From Clostridia bacterium (GTDB lineage Bacteria; Bacillota_A; Clostridia; Oscillospirales; CAG-272), in contig JAFXWT010000285.1 of assembly GCA_017542695.1 (NCBI GenBank), positions 1 to 6,623 of the forward strand: a DNA stretch of 6,623 nt. Reading direction: 5' to 3'. Under the pieces are notes generated by a model. It was not told where the DNA came from. It did no database searches and worked only from the letters and a program-made list of their open reading frames with translations. The position numbers and the translations under genes were made by a program. Within the stretch, counting starts at the first letter, position 1. Every line of letters begins with the position of its first letter. Shown here one piece after another: positions 6,368 to 6,623 of this stretch.

Positions 6368-6400
6368 CCCAAGGCGATGCTTGCCAAATCGTCGTTTGGG
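6368..6400 (+). promoter_or_regulatory. Inverted repeat / foldable RNA before rpoA
   Basis: In the 102-base gap after rpsD, CCCAA (6368-6372) pairs with TTGGG (6396-6400), and directly inside it GGCGAT (6373-6378) pairs with ATCGTC (6388-6393, one G-U). This gives 11 pairs with a 2-base bulge (6394-6395) and a 9-base loop (6379-6387). Two smaller hairpins compete: GGCGA/TTGCC (6373-6385) and CCAAA/TTTGG (6384-6399). No T-run follows, so a terminator is unlikely. Function is unknown; control of rpoA or mRNA processing is possible. Confidence 0.4.
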
Positions 6401-6464
6401 CGTATTTCGGCGGCATTTATGAAAGCATTTTGTGCGTAAAAATAATATCAGGAGGGATAATTAG

Positions 6465-6623
6465 ATGATAGAAATTGAAAAACCGAACATTTCGGCGATA
6501 GATCTCAGTGAAGACGGAAAAAGCGGTACGTTTATCGTTGAACCGCTCGAAAGAGGATACGGGATCACACTCGGCAACTCGCTTCGCCGCGTGCTTCTCA
6601 GCTCTCTTCCCGGAGTTGCGGTC
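6465..6623 (+). CDS. rpoA: RNA polymerase alpha subunit, N-terminal part (3' end outside window)
   Basis: The first 53 codons are present and in frame to the last base. They read [18 protein letters not shown], then [20 protein letters not shown] and [13 protein letters not shown], the start of the alpha N-terminal domain, which forms the dimer on which beta and beta' assemble. The [17 protein letters not shown] helix is a family hallmark. The AGGAGG at 6450-6455 lies 9 bases before the ATG. It follows rpsD after 102 bases, the largest gap in the window, in the usual alpha-operon order; rplQ would be expected next, outside the window. Confidence 0.97.
   Translation, partial: MIEIEKPNISAIDLSEDGKSGTFIVEPLERGYGITLGNSLRRVLLSSLPGVAV

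Noticed and set aside
6420..6448. Promoter just before rpoA (TAATAT at 6443-6448)
   Set aside because: The hexamer 17 bases upstream matches the -35 consensus at only two positions; no better partner was seen.

Overview
The window is an uninterrupted, all-plus-strand piece of a bacterial ribosomal-protein gene cluster, covering the end of the spc operon and the start of the alpha operon. The order is rplR (3' end) - rpsE - rpmD - rplO - secY - adk - map - KOW-domain protein - infA - rpmJ - rpsM - rpsK - rpsD - rpoA (5' end). This order, with adk and map after secY, a small L14e-like KOW gene between map and infA, and consensus AGGAGG-type ribosome binding sites before most genes, points to a Firmicute. 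The S4 protein (an N-terminus of the MAVNxxPILKRCRxLGIS kind, without the zinc cysteines) and the L30 and L15 sequences resemble those of gut Clostridia, probably the Oscillospirales/Ruminococcaceae side. That lineage call is from memory of the families, not from a search. Base composition looks balanced to moderately GC-rich.

Region 1 (1-2747): the late spc block, ending L18, then S5, L30 and L15, which run directly into secY. secY starts at a GTG on the base after the rplO stop codon. Region 2 (2748-4211): a 66-base gap holding a strong GC-rich hairpin, then adk and map, 3 bases apart. Region 3 (4212-4928): the KOW-domain protein (1 base after map), infA and rpmJ. Region 4 (4929-6362): S13, S11 and S4. 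Region 5 (6363-6623): the longest gap in the window, 102 bases with a foldable inverted repeat, then the first 53 codons of rpoA. No stretch longer than 300 bases lacks a gene.

Together these genes make ribosomal subunit proteins (S5, S13, S11, S4; L18, L30, L15, L36), the membrane channel that receives ribosome-nascent chains (SecY), the enzyme that trims initiator methionine (MetAP), translation initiation factor IF1, adenylate kinase for nucleotide balance, and the RNA polymerase alpha subunit. Short gaps, abutting genes and the lack of any hairpin followed by a T-run suggest one long transcript with translational coupling.

There are no mobile elements, CRISPR arrays, tRNA or rRNA genes, phage genes or defence genes. 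I do not see an undescribed system. The points most worth a second look are the KOW-domain protein, the hairpin before adk, the alternative RNA folds before rpoA, an L30 with no arginine, substitutions in usually conserved parts of S5, and a sharp change in arginine codon choice between rpsE and rplO.
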